Under the pieces are notes generated by a model that searched no databases, had not been told where the DNA came from, and saw only the letters and a list, made by a program, of their open reading frames with translations. Shown here in pieces: positions 36,491 through 44,692 of a DNA stretch of 64,000 nucleotides; positions within the stretch are counted from its first letter, which is position 1; the number at the start of each line of letters is the position of its first letter. Location: positions 2,608,001-2,672,000 of the forward strand of contig NZ_LT896716.1 of the NCBI RefSeq assembly GCF_900187405.1, written 5' to 3'. A program made the position numbers and the translations under genes. The DNA comes from Geobacter sp. DSM 9736 (GTDB lineage Bacteria > Desulfobacterota > Desulfuromonadia > Geobacterales > Geobacteraceae).

Positions 36491-37243
36491 TCAGCTCCCA
36501 TAAATCCTGCCGGCCCACACCAGAATTGCCAACAGGCATAGCATCTCGTTAAATTCACTGACACAGCCGATCACGTCGCCGGTGATGCCTCCGAGCCGCC
36601 GGTGAAACCATAATTTTGCAAGCCAGGTGAACAGGTACGACACAATGCTGATGACTATCCCCGCCCCCCCCAGCAGAAGGTACATGATAGAAACTGTAAG
36701 GGCGTACGCAATGAATAACTGCGCCGGCCCAGCCCCCCCGACGAAAAGTGCCCCCAGTCCGTCGCTGCGGGCTCGCTGCGCTCCCACCGTGAGCTGGACC
36801 TGGCTGTATCGGGCGAGCATTGGAAAACAGAAGAGCGCCTCCCGCCGAACCTCCTGTGGAATGAACGAAAGCGCCTGGTACTTCAGGAGGAGGCCAATGA
36901 CAAGGCCTACCGCACCTACCGCACCTATAGCCGGGTCTTTCATCACCGCGAGAAACCGTTCACGCCCCCCGCGGGCTGCTAGCCCGTCACAGACGTCCGC
37001 CAGCCCATCGAGATGGAGCCCACCCGTGACCGCCGAGAGCAGTGCGATAAGAAGAACGTCTACCACCTCGCCGGGAAACCATGGCTCGATGAGATAGTCG
37101 GTCCCCGCAAGGAGAGCCCCTATGGTGAGGCCGGCAAGGGGGAAAAATGCCATAGACCGGCCGAGCTCGTCCTCCTGCCACCGCCGCGGAAAAGGGATGG
37201 GAACGATCGTCAGAAACTGTAGGGCGACGAAATAGAGCCGCAT
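36491..37243 (-). CDS. cobS: adenosylcobinamide-GDP ribazoletransferase
   Basis: 250 residues, an integral membrane protein. It joins adenosylcobinamide-GDP to alpha-ribazole (phosphate). CobS motifs: LQFLTIVPIPFP, DGLADVCDGLAARGGRERFLAVMKDPAIGAVG with the acidic DGxxDxxD pattern, and late GGITGDVIGCVSEFNE. GGGAGGAGC precedes the ATG. A family A repeat lies in the 133-bp gap to cobT. Confidence 0.93.
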   Translation of the reverse strand: MRLYFVALQFLTIVPIPFPRRWQEDELGRSMAFFPLAGLTIGALLAGTDYLIEPWFPGEVVDVLLIALLSAVTGGLHLDGLADVCDGLAARGGRERFLAVMKDPAIGAVGAVGLVIGLLLKYQALSFIPQEVRREALFCFPMLARYSQVQLTVGAQRARSDGLGALFVGGAGPAQLFIAYALTVSIMYLLLGGAGIVISIVSYLFTWLAKLWFHRRLGGITGDVIGCVSEFNEMLCLLAILVWAGRIYGS

Positions 37244-37275
37244 GCTCCTCCCTTTGACGTTACTGAAAAAATCAT

Positions 37276-37375
37276 GGGGTTCAAGAATAAACAGATTGTC
37301 GCACCCGCAGAAACCCCCACGGATGCGTAGCAGCGCTACGCCGCATCGAAGACGCCAGCGGCGGCGCCTCCGCTC
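37276..37375. repeat. dispersed repeat family A, partial copy
   Basis: Starts GGGGTTCAAGAATAAACAG and shares CGCACCCGCAGAAA and the core GCGTAGCAGCGCTACGC with the other members. Its right terminus is not conserved. It lies between cobT and cobS inside the cobalamin operon and ends at the cobT stop codon. Confidence 0.7.
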
Positions 37376-38434
37376 CTAGTATTCCCCTTCCGCCACACCC
37401 GCTTCGGCAAATGTAGCCATCTCATTCAAGATCTTGACACCGGATTCTATGAGCCCCATTGCCAGAGCGGCGCCGGTTCCCTCCCCCAGCCGCAGTTGAA
37501 GATCGAGGATGGGCGAGACGGCGAGGCGCTCCAGCATGAACCTGTGGCCGATCTCCACCGACTCGTGAGCCGCGAATATGTAATTCCGCACCACCGGATT
37601 GAGCTCTGCAGCGATAAGTGCGCCTGCGGTGGAGATGAATCCATCCACCACCACCGGAAGGCGATGAGCGGCGCAGCCCAATACGAGCCCGGCGATGCCT
37701 GCTATCTCCAGCCCCCCGACCTTCGAGAGGACATCCAGTGGAGACGTGGGGTCGGGACGATTCATCGCGATCCCCTGCTCGATCACCCGCACCTTGTTTT
37801 CCAGCGTCGCATCCGATATGCCGGTCCCGCGATGGGTGACCTCCCGCACAGTGCGCCGGGAGAGAACAGCAATGATTGCCGAGGAGGGGGTCGTGTTGCC
37901 GATCCCCATCTCACCGGTGCCGACCATCGCTACACCGTCTTCCTTCGCCTTCCGGGCAAGTTCTATCCCGACTTCGATGGCTGCAACGGCCTCCTCACGG
38001 GTCATTGCAGGCTCGCGGGTGAAGTTCCTGGTGCCGCGCGCCACCTTATTTATGATCAATCCGGCTTGCGGAGTGAAATCGAAATCTACACCTACATCCA
38101 CCACCCTCACCTCCGCCCCGACGTGACGCGCGAGGACATTGACGCCTGCGCCGCCACGAAGGAAGTTCAACACCATCTGCGGCGTCACCTCCTTCGGAAA
38201 AGCCGAAACTCCTTCCTCAACGACGCCATGATCCCCCGCAAACGTGAAGATAACCTTCCTGTCCGAGCGGGGGGTCATGGTACCGGTAATGGCGGCAAAG
38301 CGCCGTGCGAACTCTTCCAACCTGCCGAGAGAACCCAAAGGCTTTGTTTTGTTATCGAGACGTGCCTGTGCTTCGGCAATCAAAGCCGTATCAACGGGAC
38401 GAATCGCGGCAAGAGTCTGGTCAAGAAGGTTCAT
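37376..38434 (-). CDS. cobT: nicotinate-nucleotide-benzimidazole phosphoribosyltransferase
   Basis: 352 residues. CobT activates the benzimidazole lower ligand to its alpha-ribotide. Motifs: [54 protein letters not shown], and the catalytic Glu region [13 protein letters not shown] near the C-terminus. AAGGAG lies upstream of the ATG. It would act on the product of the neighbouring ThiC paralogue if that is BzaF. Confidence 0.95.
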   Translation of the reverse strand: MNLLDQTLAAIRPVDTALIAEAQARLDNKTKPLGSLGRLEEFARRFAAITGTMTPRSDRKVIFTFAGDHGVVEEGVSAFPKEVTPQMVLNFLRGGAGVNVLARHVGAEVRVVDVGVDFDFTPQAGLIINKVARGTRNFTREPAMTREEAVAAIEVGIELARKAKEDGVAMVGTGEMGIGNTTPSSAIIAVLSRRTVREVTHRGTGISDATLENKVRVIEQGIAMNRPDPTSPLDVLSKVGGLEIAGIAGLVLGCAAHRLPVVVDGFISTAGALIAAELNPVVRNYIFAAHESVEIGHRFMLERLAVSPILDLQLRLGEGTGAALAMGLIESGVKILNEMATFAEAGVAEGEY

Positions 38435-38473
38435 TCATGGCTCCTTGGTGATAATATTCAACATCATCTTATT

Positions 38474-38995
38474 CTAACCCTTCAGTTTAAGCGGAAGTCC
38501 GGAGATGGTCACATATACCTCATCAGCCGCAGCAGCGAGAATCTGGTTCGCTTCGCCGGCGAGGTCTCGGAAGAGACGCGCAAGCCGGTTCTCAGGCACT
38601 ATTCCCATTCCTACCTCATTGCTAACCAGAATGATGGGGGATGAAACAGCCGAAAGCTCACCCGTCAATTCGTTGACCCTTCCAAGGACAAGGGATGAGT
38701 CGTCGGTGTCGAGCAGCAGGTTGGTTAGCCACAAAGTCACGCAATCGAGAAGGAAAGCCTTGAAATAGCCGTCGTGCCCTCTGATTGCCGAGACTACGTC
38801 AAGCGGCTCTTCAATCGTCTGCCACATCGGGCCCCGGCGCTCCTGGTGGGCCGCTATCCGGGAAGTCATTTCCTCCCCCTCCCTCCTGCCGGTAGCTATA
38901 TACCCGAGAGGCTCACCGTACTCCTCGACCAGTTTTTCGGCAAACCGGCTTTTACCGCTACGCGCCCCACCCGTCACAAGAATCAGTTTCCCCAT
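38474..38995 (-). CDS. cobU: adenosylcobinamide kinase/guanylyltransferase
   Basis: 173 residues. The P-loop GGARSGKSRFAEKL, ATGRREGEEMTSRIAAHQERR with the guanylylated His region, DCVTLWLTNLL and VSNEVGMGIVPE are the CobU signatures. It is the first gene of the operon. Its ATG directly abuts the T tract of the riboswitch terminator, and its GGAG ribosome site lies within the terminator stem. Confidence 0.94.
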   Translation of the reverse strand: MGKLILVTGGARSGKSRFAEKLVEEYGEPLGYIATGRREGEEMTSRIAAHQERRGPMWQTIEEPLDVVSAIRGHDGYFKAFLLDCVTLWLTNLLLDTDDSSLVLGRVNELTGELSAVSSPIILVSNEVGMGIVPENRLARLFRDLAGEANQILAAAADEVYVTISGLPLKLKG

Positions 38996-39030
38996 AAAAA
39001 AAACCCTGTCTCCTCTGGAGAGACAGGGTT
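38996..39030 (-). terminator. riboswitch-controlled intrinsic terminator
   Basis: Perfect 11-bp arms at 39002-39012 and 39020-39030 with a 7-nt loop; on the minus strand the stem runs directly into eight T residues and then the cobU ATG. It lies downstream of the cobalamin aptamer and is its likely expression platform. Confidence 0.88.
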
Positions 39031-39110
39031 GAAAATCTGCACCGGCAAAACCGGATGGAATTTCGGCCCTCTCTCACGGAGGATCCTCTTCCGGCCGTCC
39101 AAGACGGCCT

Positions 39111-39270
39111 GTTCACCGGCAGGTTTCCTGACTCATGGGTCACTTTACTCGCCGCGCCTTCCCGATGTATTCAGTGGCTTCGTGCGGCTTTCATCACCAT
39201 TCACAGTTGCGGGACAGCGAAGGATTCGCACCTTCTTCCCTTTTAACTCCCTGGGGAGCACCTGGTGAAC
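39111..39270 (-). promoter_or_regulatory. cobalamin riboswitch aptamer
   Basis: On the minus strand the B12 box AGTCAGGAAACCTGCC is at 39133-39118. The closing P1 helix is GTTCACC (39270-39264) with GGTGAAC (39117-39111). The conserved core GGGAA...GGTGCGAATCC...GCTGTCCCGCAACTGT is between. A GCCGTC/GACGGC hairpin and the terminator follow. High adenosylcobalamin should favour termination before cobU and so shut down the whole operon. A TTGACT/TACTAG pair with 17-bp spacing just upstream is a weak promoter candidate. Confidence 0.95.
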
Positions 39271-39323
39271 TTCATGTAGATTGTAGCGAAACTAGTAACA
39301 GAGGAGTACGTAAAAGTCAAAGC

Positions 39324-39944
39324 CTAATCCGCCGGTACAGCAGCCTCACCTTCATCCTCCGACCGGAAGAGCGTCCCTTCAAGCTCCTGCCATATCCGTT
39401 CTTTGCCTTCCTTTGTTAGTGCGGAGAAATAAAGCAGTGAATCCCCAGGCACCCCCATGGCACGGGAGATCACCCCCGCTTGTCGTGCACGCTCGTTTTT
39501 TGAAACCTTGTCGCACTTGGTAACGACAATCAGGGCAGGCACGTGATAAGCCTGAAGCCACGCGAGCATCTGCCGGTCCTCGTCACTCGGGACCCTCCGG
39601 ATGTCGAGAATAAGCACGACCGCACGGAGCAGAGAGCGTCCCGACAGATACCTTTCGATCATCGGGCCCCACTGTGCCTTGATGGCAAAGGGCACTTTGG
39701 CGAATCCGTAGCCCGGCAGGTCGACCAGCATGAACTGCTCGTTGACCTCAAAGAAGTTGATGAGTTGGGTCCTGCCGGGAGTCCCGCTGGTGCGGACGAG
39801 GTTCTTGCGATTCACGAGCACGTTGATGAGGGAAGACTTTCCAACGTTGGACTTCCCCGCAAACGCTATCTCCGGAAGATCCCCAGGAGGATAGTGGGCC
39901 GGTTGCACTGCGCTTTTGACGAATTTCGTGCTCCTGATCTCCAC
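39324..39944 (-). CDS. engB: ribosome biogenesis GTPase YihA/YsxC
   Basis: About 206 residues, a small GTPase needed for large-subunit assembly. G motifs: G1 [10 protein letters not shown]2 TSGTPGRT, G3 DLPGYG, G4 TKCDK. The start is a GTG at 39944 with AAGGAG upstream; the frame is open further to 40004 but lacks a ribosome site. It lies upstream of the cobalamin riboswitch on the same strand, so read-through could feed the B12 operon when the switch is on. Confidence 0.93.
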   Translation of the reverse strand: MEIRSTKFVKSAVQPAHYPPGDLPEIAFAGKSNVGKSSLINVLVNRKNLVRTSGTPGRTQLINFFEVNEQFMLVDLPGYGFAKVPFAIKAQWGPMIERYLSGRSLLRAVVLILDIRRVPSDEDRQMLAWLQAYHVPALIVVTKCDKVSKNERARQAGVISRAMGVPGDSLLYFSALTKEGKERIWQELEGTLFRSEDEGEAAVPAD

Positions 39945-40138
39945 GTAAATCTCCTTGATGTGCAACAACGAATGGGAAACACAACCACAACAAATCGGCA
40001 ACAATTCTGGACAAACTGTGGGAGCTTTAAACTCCGGCTCCGACGTCTTTTAGTTTTATATAGGAGAACTAAAGATTTGGCAATCGCAGCCGAAAAGAGA
40101 GCAGGATGCCGAAGAGGCAAAAGCCACGGGGAAGAGCA

Positions 40139-40981
40139 ATGAACAGGGAACTTGAACAATCCATCATGGCGGCAGGGGATTTGCCTACAATCCCGCTGGT
40201 TGCCACTAAAGTCATGGAACTTATCGAAAGCGAAGCCGCCACGGCCGAGGAGCTCGGACGGATCGTCGCTGCCGACCCGGCGGTAGCCGCACGGGTTCTC
40301 AAGATATCGAACTCCTCTTTTTACGGGTGCCAAAGGCAGATCCAGTCCCTTTCGGTCGCCATTGTAATTCTCGGCTTTAATACCCTGAAGAGCCTTGTGG
40401 TAGCAGCTTCGGTGAAGCAGGTTTACAAGCCCTTCGGGCTTACTGAGAAAATGCTCTGGGAGCATTCCTTCGGAGCTGGCCTCGCCGCGCGGATCATCGC
40501 CGCGCATACGCGCCTTGCCAACGAGGAGGAGGCATTTCTGGCCGGCATGTTCCACGACATCGGAAAGATCATCATGAACACGCTCGACCGAGACAAGTTC
40601 CATCTCGTAATGCAGCGCTGTTACAACGAGGGAATTCCCTTTGAAGAAGCCGAAACGAGCGTGTATCCCTATCGACATGATGAGTTAGGGTCATGGGTCA
40701 TCAGGAAATGGAATTTCCCGGAAGTGCTTACCACCGCGGTAATGCAGCACCACCGGATGGAAATCGAGGAAAGCGACCCATATGAGGTGAATCTCACGGC
40801 TATTGTAAGCTTAGCCGACCTGTTCTGCCGTCAACTGGGGATAGGTACGAGGGAACCGCTGGAAATCGATCTCACGGCGAGTATACCTGCTAAAATTTTG
40901 AAGCTTCACCCTGAGCGGGTTAACCTCCTACTGGAAACCTTTGGAGAGACATTCGAGCAGGACAAGGATTATTTTTCCTAG
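40139..40981 (+). CDS. HDOD domain protein
   Basis: About 280 residues of the HDOD family (HD-related output domain): LPTIPLVATKVMELIESEAAT, GRIVAADPAVAARVLKISNSSFYG, then FLAGMFHDIGKIIMN and ETSVYPYRHDELGSWVIRKW. Such proteins act in signalling linked to motility or cyclic-di-GMP; their mechanism varies. The ATG at 40139 (MNRELEQSIM) is preferred, and one at 40106 is also possible. It is convergent with the small flagellar-side gene that follows. Confidence 0.9.
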   Translation: MNRELEQSIMAAGDLPTIPLVATKVMELIESEAATAEELGRIVAADPAVAARVLKISNSSFYGCQRQIQSLSVAIVILGFNTLKSLVVAASVKQVYKPFGLTEKMLWEHSFGAGLAARIIAAHTRLANEEEAFLAGMFHDIGKIIMNTLDRDKFHLVMQRCYNEGIPFEEAETSVYPYRHDELGSWVIRKWNFPEVLTTAVMQHHRMEIEESDPYEVNLTAIVSLADLFCRQLGIGTREPLEIDLTASIPAKILKLHPERVNLLLETFGETFEQDKDYFS

Positions 40982-41176
40982 TTACGGGTTTTTTTCCGAC
41001 TGGGATCCTTCCGGCGCAACCGACGCAATACGTTCCCTGGCTTCAGCGGATATGGTGACCTTATCTTCCTTCTGGCCACGGCGGAAATTCCGGCCTTTCT
41101 TCCGGTCCCGGTCTGGGCTCCCCTGCTCCCTGTGAACCTTCCAGACCCCTCCAATTTTTCCTATGCCGTAATCCAT
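40982..41176 (-). CDS. small conserved-looking protein downstream of flaG
   Basis: 64 residues, basic (KVHREQGSPDRDRKKGRNFRR), ending in DKVTISAEARERIASVAPEG. The short 'V-x-IS-x-EAR' motif occurs in small flagellum-associated proteins such as FlgM N-terminal regions, but I do not recognise the family. AAGGA lies 5 nt before the ATG. It follows flaG by about 45 bp on the same strand and is probably in the same transcript. Confidence 0.6.
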   Translation of the reverse strand: MDYGIGKIGGVWKVHREQGSPDRDRKKGRNFRRGQKEDKVTISAEARERIASVAPEGSQSEKNP

Positions 41177-41222
41177 CGAATCCTTACCGCTGCCAGTGGG
41201 TTTTGTGCGGTTTAAGCAGAAA

Positions 41223-41606
41223 TCATGCCTGCTTGCGAATAATCAGCCCCTGCAGCGTATCGATTGCTTTCGCGATCTGCAGCATCTCCTCGGATGGGAT
41301 TTGCCGGATGACCTCCCCCGTTTCCTTTTCTATCACCTTTACAACCGTCTTACCCGTTTCCTTGTCCACCGAAAATTGAAGGGTGCTGGATAGACCCTTG
41401 ACGAATTCGTTAATTTTCTTAGTCGCATCTTCCAGCTGCTTCTCTTCCTGGGCTGGAGAAAGCTCCCTTATCGCTTTCATCGGAAGCTCGACAGGTACCG
41501 CATCCTTTGTTGCCGCCCCGAACGTTGCCTGCTTGGGAGAGACCGGCGACACTTCACCCGGCGCAGGTCCTGGCTGGACAAGCCCCTTGATAGAATCGAT
41601 GCTCAT
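41223..41606 (-). CDS. flaG: flagellar protein FlaG
   Basis: About 127 residues with the FlaG C-terminal domain: LEDATKKINEFVKGLSSTLQFSVDKETGKTVVKVIEKETGEVIRQIPSEEML. FlaG proteins influence filament length and are often next to flagellin genes and flagellin-modification clusters. The start at 41606 (MSIDSIKGLVQ) has AAGGAGG upstream. A sigma-28-like promoter is 40 bp upstream. No flagellin gene is in this window. Confidence 0.92.
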   Translation of the reverse strand: MSIDSIKGLVQPGPAPGEVSPVSPKQATFGAATKDAVPVELPMKAIRELSPAQEEKQLEDATKKINEFVKGLSSTLQFSVDKETGKTVVKVIEKETGEVIRQIPSEEMLQIAKAIDTLQGLIIRKQA

Positions 41607-41644
41607 GACGTAATCCTCCTTTGCAGTGGTCGTGCGTGAGGGTT

Positions 41645-41672
41645 TTATCGGCAATGTGGTGGGGAAACTTTA
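41645..41672 (-). promoter_or_regulatory. sigma-28 (FliA)-type promoter of flaG
   Basis: On the minus strand TAAAGTTT (41672-41665) and GCCGATAA (41652-41645) match the FliA consensus boxes exactly, with a 12-bp spacer (the classical value is 11). It is well placed for flaG and the small gene behind it. Confidence 0.75.
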
Positions 41673-41812
41673 AGCTATTTTTCTTCATGTCCGGAGACGT
41701 TAAGGCAGAACAAGTGACCCCGGATGTCAAATATCCGACCAATCTCTAATAGGCAATCCTGTGCATTAAGGGTTATGAGGTCAATAATTGCCTTTCCTGG
41801 AAAAGGAATTGC

Positions 41813-41828
41813 GCCTAAAAATTTAGGC
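41813..41828. promoter_or_regulatory. inverted repeat upstream of the sigma-54 promoter
   Basis: GCCTAAA and TTTAGGC arms separated by AA, about 90 bp upstream of the sigma-54 promoter, a usual distance for an activator site. A second imperfect palindrome (CCTTTCCTGGAAAAGG) is at 41791-41806. No activator can be named. Confidence 0.35.
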
Positions 41829-41913
41829 ATTTAGAAGCTATCACTCAAGTCATTATATTGGCGCACGCACGGAATCCAGACATTACTTCCTGACAAAACA
41901 GGAGATTATTGGA

Positions 41914-41929
41914 TGGCACGGCAGTTGCT
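41914..41929 (+). promoter_or_regulatory. sigma-54 (RpoN) promoter of the glycan cluster
   Basis: TGGCACG-GCAG-TTGCT matches the -24/-12 consensus TGGCACG-N4-TTGC(T/A) at every defined base. It faces the plus strand, about 150 bp before the first gene of the glycan island. The gap 41607-42076 holds no gene, only this site, the sigma-28 site and the inverted repeats. Confidence 0.85.
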
Positions 41930-42076
41930 CATCCGTCCGTTACGCATCTTTTGATCGGGCCATACAAATGCACGTGCAGCAATTTTGGATGGTTATTGCC
42001 TCACATCTCATGCGAGCGGCATGTCTTTTCAACGCATTCTTTAGGACCTTTTCTCCCCGAGCCTTGGAGACTCTAG

Positions 42077-43135
42077 ATGAAAGCTAAAGCATATCTTGAT
42101 GACATAAACAGATTCGATTCTTCACACCTTGATAGATTGAGCATGGTGCGTCTCGATCGAAACGAGCGGGTTACGGCGTGGGAGCCCGAAGCCTGGGAGG
42201 CGATTCGGCAAGTAATTACTCCGGAAGTCATTCTGTCGTACCCGGAGTTCGGACCGGTTTACGAAAAAATGGCGGCGCACCTCGATGTAAAGCCGCATAA
42301 TCTGCTTCTTACCCATGGTTCGGATATCGCCCTTCGCTCAATTTTCGATGTCTACATCAATGCCGGAGATGAAGCAGTAATGGTTACTCCTACCTACGCC
42401 ATGTATCCGGTATATGCTCAAATCGTTGGAGCCAAGGCAGTCGAAGTCGGTTTTCGAAAAGACTTGTCTCTACCATTTTCGGACATTCGAAATGCGATTA
42501 CCGAGCGAACGCGGATTGTCTGTCTGCCCAATCCGAATCAGCCAATCGAAAGAGTATTCAATCCAGAAGAAATCGAAGAAGCAGTTCACCTGTCTGAGAT
42601 GCACGACTTCCTCCTCGTCATCGACGAGGCATACTTTTACTTCCACCCGCATACGTGCGTACCTCTCGCCATGAAGCACGCAAATGTCATCGTAACACGT
42701 ACGTTTTCAAAAGCTTTTGGTTTGGCCGGAGTACGTGCAGGCCTTATCGTTGCAGACAAAAGCCGTATAGCTGAAATCAAGAAGGTGAAACCAATTTCGG
42801 AGATCAACCATGTGGCGGTCAAGTTGATCGAGCTCCTTCTCGACAATATTGATTGGGTTGATCACTACGTCGAGCAGGTAAATGCGGGGCGGGAGGTCGT
42901 GCTAAAGCGTGCAGGCGCCATGGGAATTCAAACTCATGGGGAATCAGGAAACTCCATCCTGCTGAAGCTGAACAATGAAGAGCAGGTCAGAAAGATTGTC
43001 TCTGGTGCTAAGGAACAGGGTTACCTGATAAAGGGTCCATTTGAATACCCGGCTGATCACCATGTCAGAATCACACTTGGACCGCCGGAAATAATGGAGC
43101 GTGTAATGAACATACTAGAAAGGATCTACCAATGA
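42077..43135 (+). CDS. PLP-dependent aminotransferase, HisC-like
   Basis: 352 residues of class I/II fold (histidinol-phosphate aminotransferase group). It has LTHGSDIALRSIFDVYINAGDEA, CLPNPNQP, LLVIDEAYFYF and the PLP lysine in VTRTFSKAFGLAGVRAGLI, with a final Arg in HVRITLGP. It heads the sigma-54-driven cluster, so histidine synthesis is unlikely. It may aminate a sugar-like keto or aldehyde substrate, or make a precursor; the substrate is unknown. The stop overlaps the next start (ATGATG). Confidence 0.85.
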   Translation: MKAKAYLDDINRFDSSHLDRLSMVRLDRNERVTAWEPEAWEAIRQVITPEVILSYPEFGPVYEKMAAHLDVKPHNLLLTHGSDIALRSIFDVYINAGDEAVMVTPTYAMYPVYAQIVGAKAVEVGFRKDLSLPFSDIRNAITERTRIVCLPNPNQPIERVFNPEEIEEAVHLSEMHDFLLVIDEAYFYFHPHTCVPLAMKHANVIVTRTFSKAFGLAGVRAGLIVADKSRIAEIKKVKPISEINHVAVKLIELLLDNIDWVDHYVEQVNAGREVVLKRAGAMGIQTHGESGNSILLKLNNEEQVRKIVSGAKEQGYLIKGPFEYPADHHVRITLGPPEIMERVMNILERIYQ

Positions 43136-43917
43136 TGGAAAATCATCCGGCCTGGAATATAGGCGCCGCGGTTGAGTACTACAAAAATTGCCGGAATCGG
43201 CCAGAGGATATTTACGAATCGGAGCGTCAGTTTTTCTTCCCCTTGATAAGGAACAATAATTCCATCCTCGACGTTGGGTGCGCTGCAGGCGGAATTTACA
43301 ACATCATCCGGGCCGTGAACCCAAACATGAAATATGTCGGCACCGACGTATCCGAAGATATGATTGTGGCCGCACGTACTCTCTTCGCTGAAGGGGACTT
43401 TCGGCTTGCTGCAGGGCTCCCTTTCGACTTCCCCGATGATTCGTTTGATGTTGTTCTCGCCCTTGGCGTATTGAACCACGTGCCAGATTACCAGACCTTC
43501 ATTCGGGAGTGCTTCCGTGTAGCCAGACGATACTGCCTGCTCGACCTTCCCCGACTCGTGCCTCACGAGCACGCTTTCAGCATCGACAGCTCTTACATGA
43601 TCCTGCACAGCAGGTTTCATGAGTCAGGCAATGAAAGCGTGGCGACAAAAGTGCCATATGTAATAGCTGATGCAGCTGAAGTTCTCAGCTTTTTGCAAAC
43701 GGAATTTGCTGCGTCTCGAATTCTTGCAAAAGGGTATTTCGGCGCATGCGACCCTTCAGTGACTATGCCTTTCGATAAGGTTTGCTTTACGGTTGCATGC
43801 ATCGACAAGAACTACGGATCGAGCGACATGGTAGTCGACCTCCCTGGAACTGTCCTGAAACGCCTGGAGGAACAGGGGGTATGCCACACACCCGTTTTCG
43901 AAAGGTTGCTGGGATGA
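43132..43917 (+). CDS. SAM-dependent methyltransferase
   Basis: 261 residues with motif I SILDVGCAAGGIYNIIRA, motif II TDVSEDMIVAARTLF, FPDDSFDVVLALGVLNHVPD and a lipid/sugar methyltransferase-like continuation (FRVARRYCLLDLPRL). It is soluble by appearance. The substrate is unknown; O- or N-methylation of a glycan precursor fits the context. It overlaps the genes on both sides by four bases. Confidence 0.88.
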   Translation: MMENHPAWNIGAAVEYYKNCRNRPEDIYESERQFFFPLIRNNNSILDVGCAAGGIYNIIRAVNPNMKYVGTDVSEDMIVAARTLFAEGDFRLAAGLPFDFPDDSFDVVLALGVLNHVPDYQTFIRECFRVARRYCLLDLPRLVPHEHAFSIDSSYMILHSRFHESGNESVATKVPYVIADAAEVLSFLQTEFAASRILAKGYFGACDPSVTMPFDKVCFTVACIDKNYGSSDMVVDLPGTVLKRLEEQGVCHTPVFERLLG

Positions 43918-44675
43918 ATGGATTTATGGGGAAACGGATCTGGATAGTCGGCGGAGGAAGTGGCATCGGAAGAGCCATTGCCCTCCAGATGATCCGTGAG
44001 GGCGGCCAGGCCGCTATTTCGGGACGACGCGTCGATGCCCTTCGTGAGACTTTGAAATTGGCAGGAGAATTTGATAACCGACTCATAATAGCACCTTGCG
44101 ACGCAACCGATCCCTCCTCAGTGGAAGCCACCGCAGATTATGTACGGCAGGCGATGGGGGGAATCGACATTCTTGTAGTATCTGTAGGACGTGCTGTGGC
44201 CGGCTCACTGCTTGATACCTCGTTAGAAGACTGGAAGGAGCTCCAGAAGGAACATCTTGATGCTCCTTTTCTTTGTTGCCGGGCGGTAGTAAACGACCTG
44301 GCCGACACTATAGATGGCAACATACTTATCATCGGGTCGATTTTCGGACTTCGTGGTTTTACAAACCGTCTTGCGTACACGGCGGTAAAGGGAGGACTCG
44401 CCAATTTTGTCCGTTCTCTGGCACTCGATCTGGCAGGGAAAATACGGGTGAACTCCATCTGCCCCGGGTGGGTCCAGACCGAGATGAGCCTGTCGCTCGT
44501 TAATGCTACACAGGACCCTGAAGCAACATTGCGACAACGACACGACTGGCATCCAATGGGGCGAGGCGGCACTCCGGAAGAGGTGGCCGAATTCGCCTGT
44601 TTCGTCACCTCAGAAAAGGCCAGTTGGATGACCGGCCAGAACCTGGCGCTGGACGGCGGGTTTACAGCGAAATAA
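43914..44675 (+). CDS. short-chain dehydrogenase/reductase
   Basis: About 253 residues, classical SDR. NAD(P) site WIVGGGSGIGRAIALQM, catalytic Ser around IIGSIFGLRG and YxxxK in AYTAVKGGLANFV, then VNSICPGWVQTEM and a terminal GQNLALDGGFTAK. The ATG at 43914 overlaps the preceding stop codon. It may oxidise or reduce a sugar or hydroxy acid made or used by the adjacent glycyl radical enzyme. Confidence 0.9.
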   Translation: MNGFMGKRIWIVGGGSGIGRAIALQMIREGGQAAISGRRVDALRETLKLAGEFDNRLIIAPCDATDPSSVEATADYVRQAMGGIDILVVSVGRAVAGSLLDTSLEDWKELQKEHLDAPFLCCRAVVNDLADTIDGNILIIGSIFGLRGFTNRLAYTAVKGGLANFVRSLALDLAGKIRVNSICPGWVQTEMSLSLVNATQDPEATLRQRHDWHPMGRGGTPEEVAEFACFVTSEKASWMTGQNLALDGGFTAK

Positions 44676-44692
44676 GCGGGAAGGGACCGTAC

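Noticed and set aside
36326-36541. Plus-strand open frame opposite cobC
   Set aside because: It is a shadow of the phosphatase gene, with no ribosome site.
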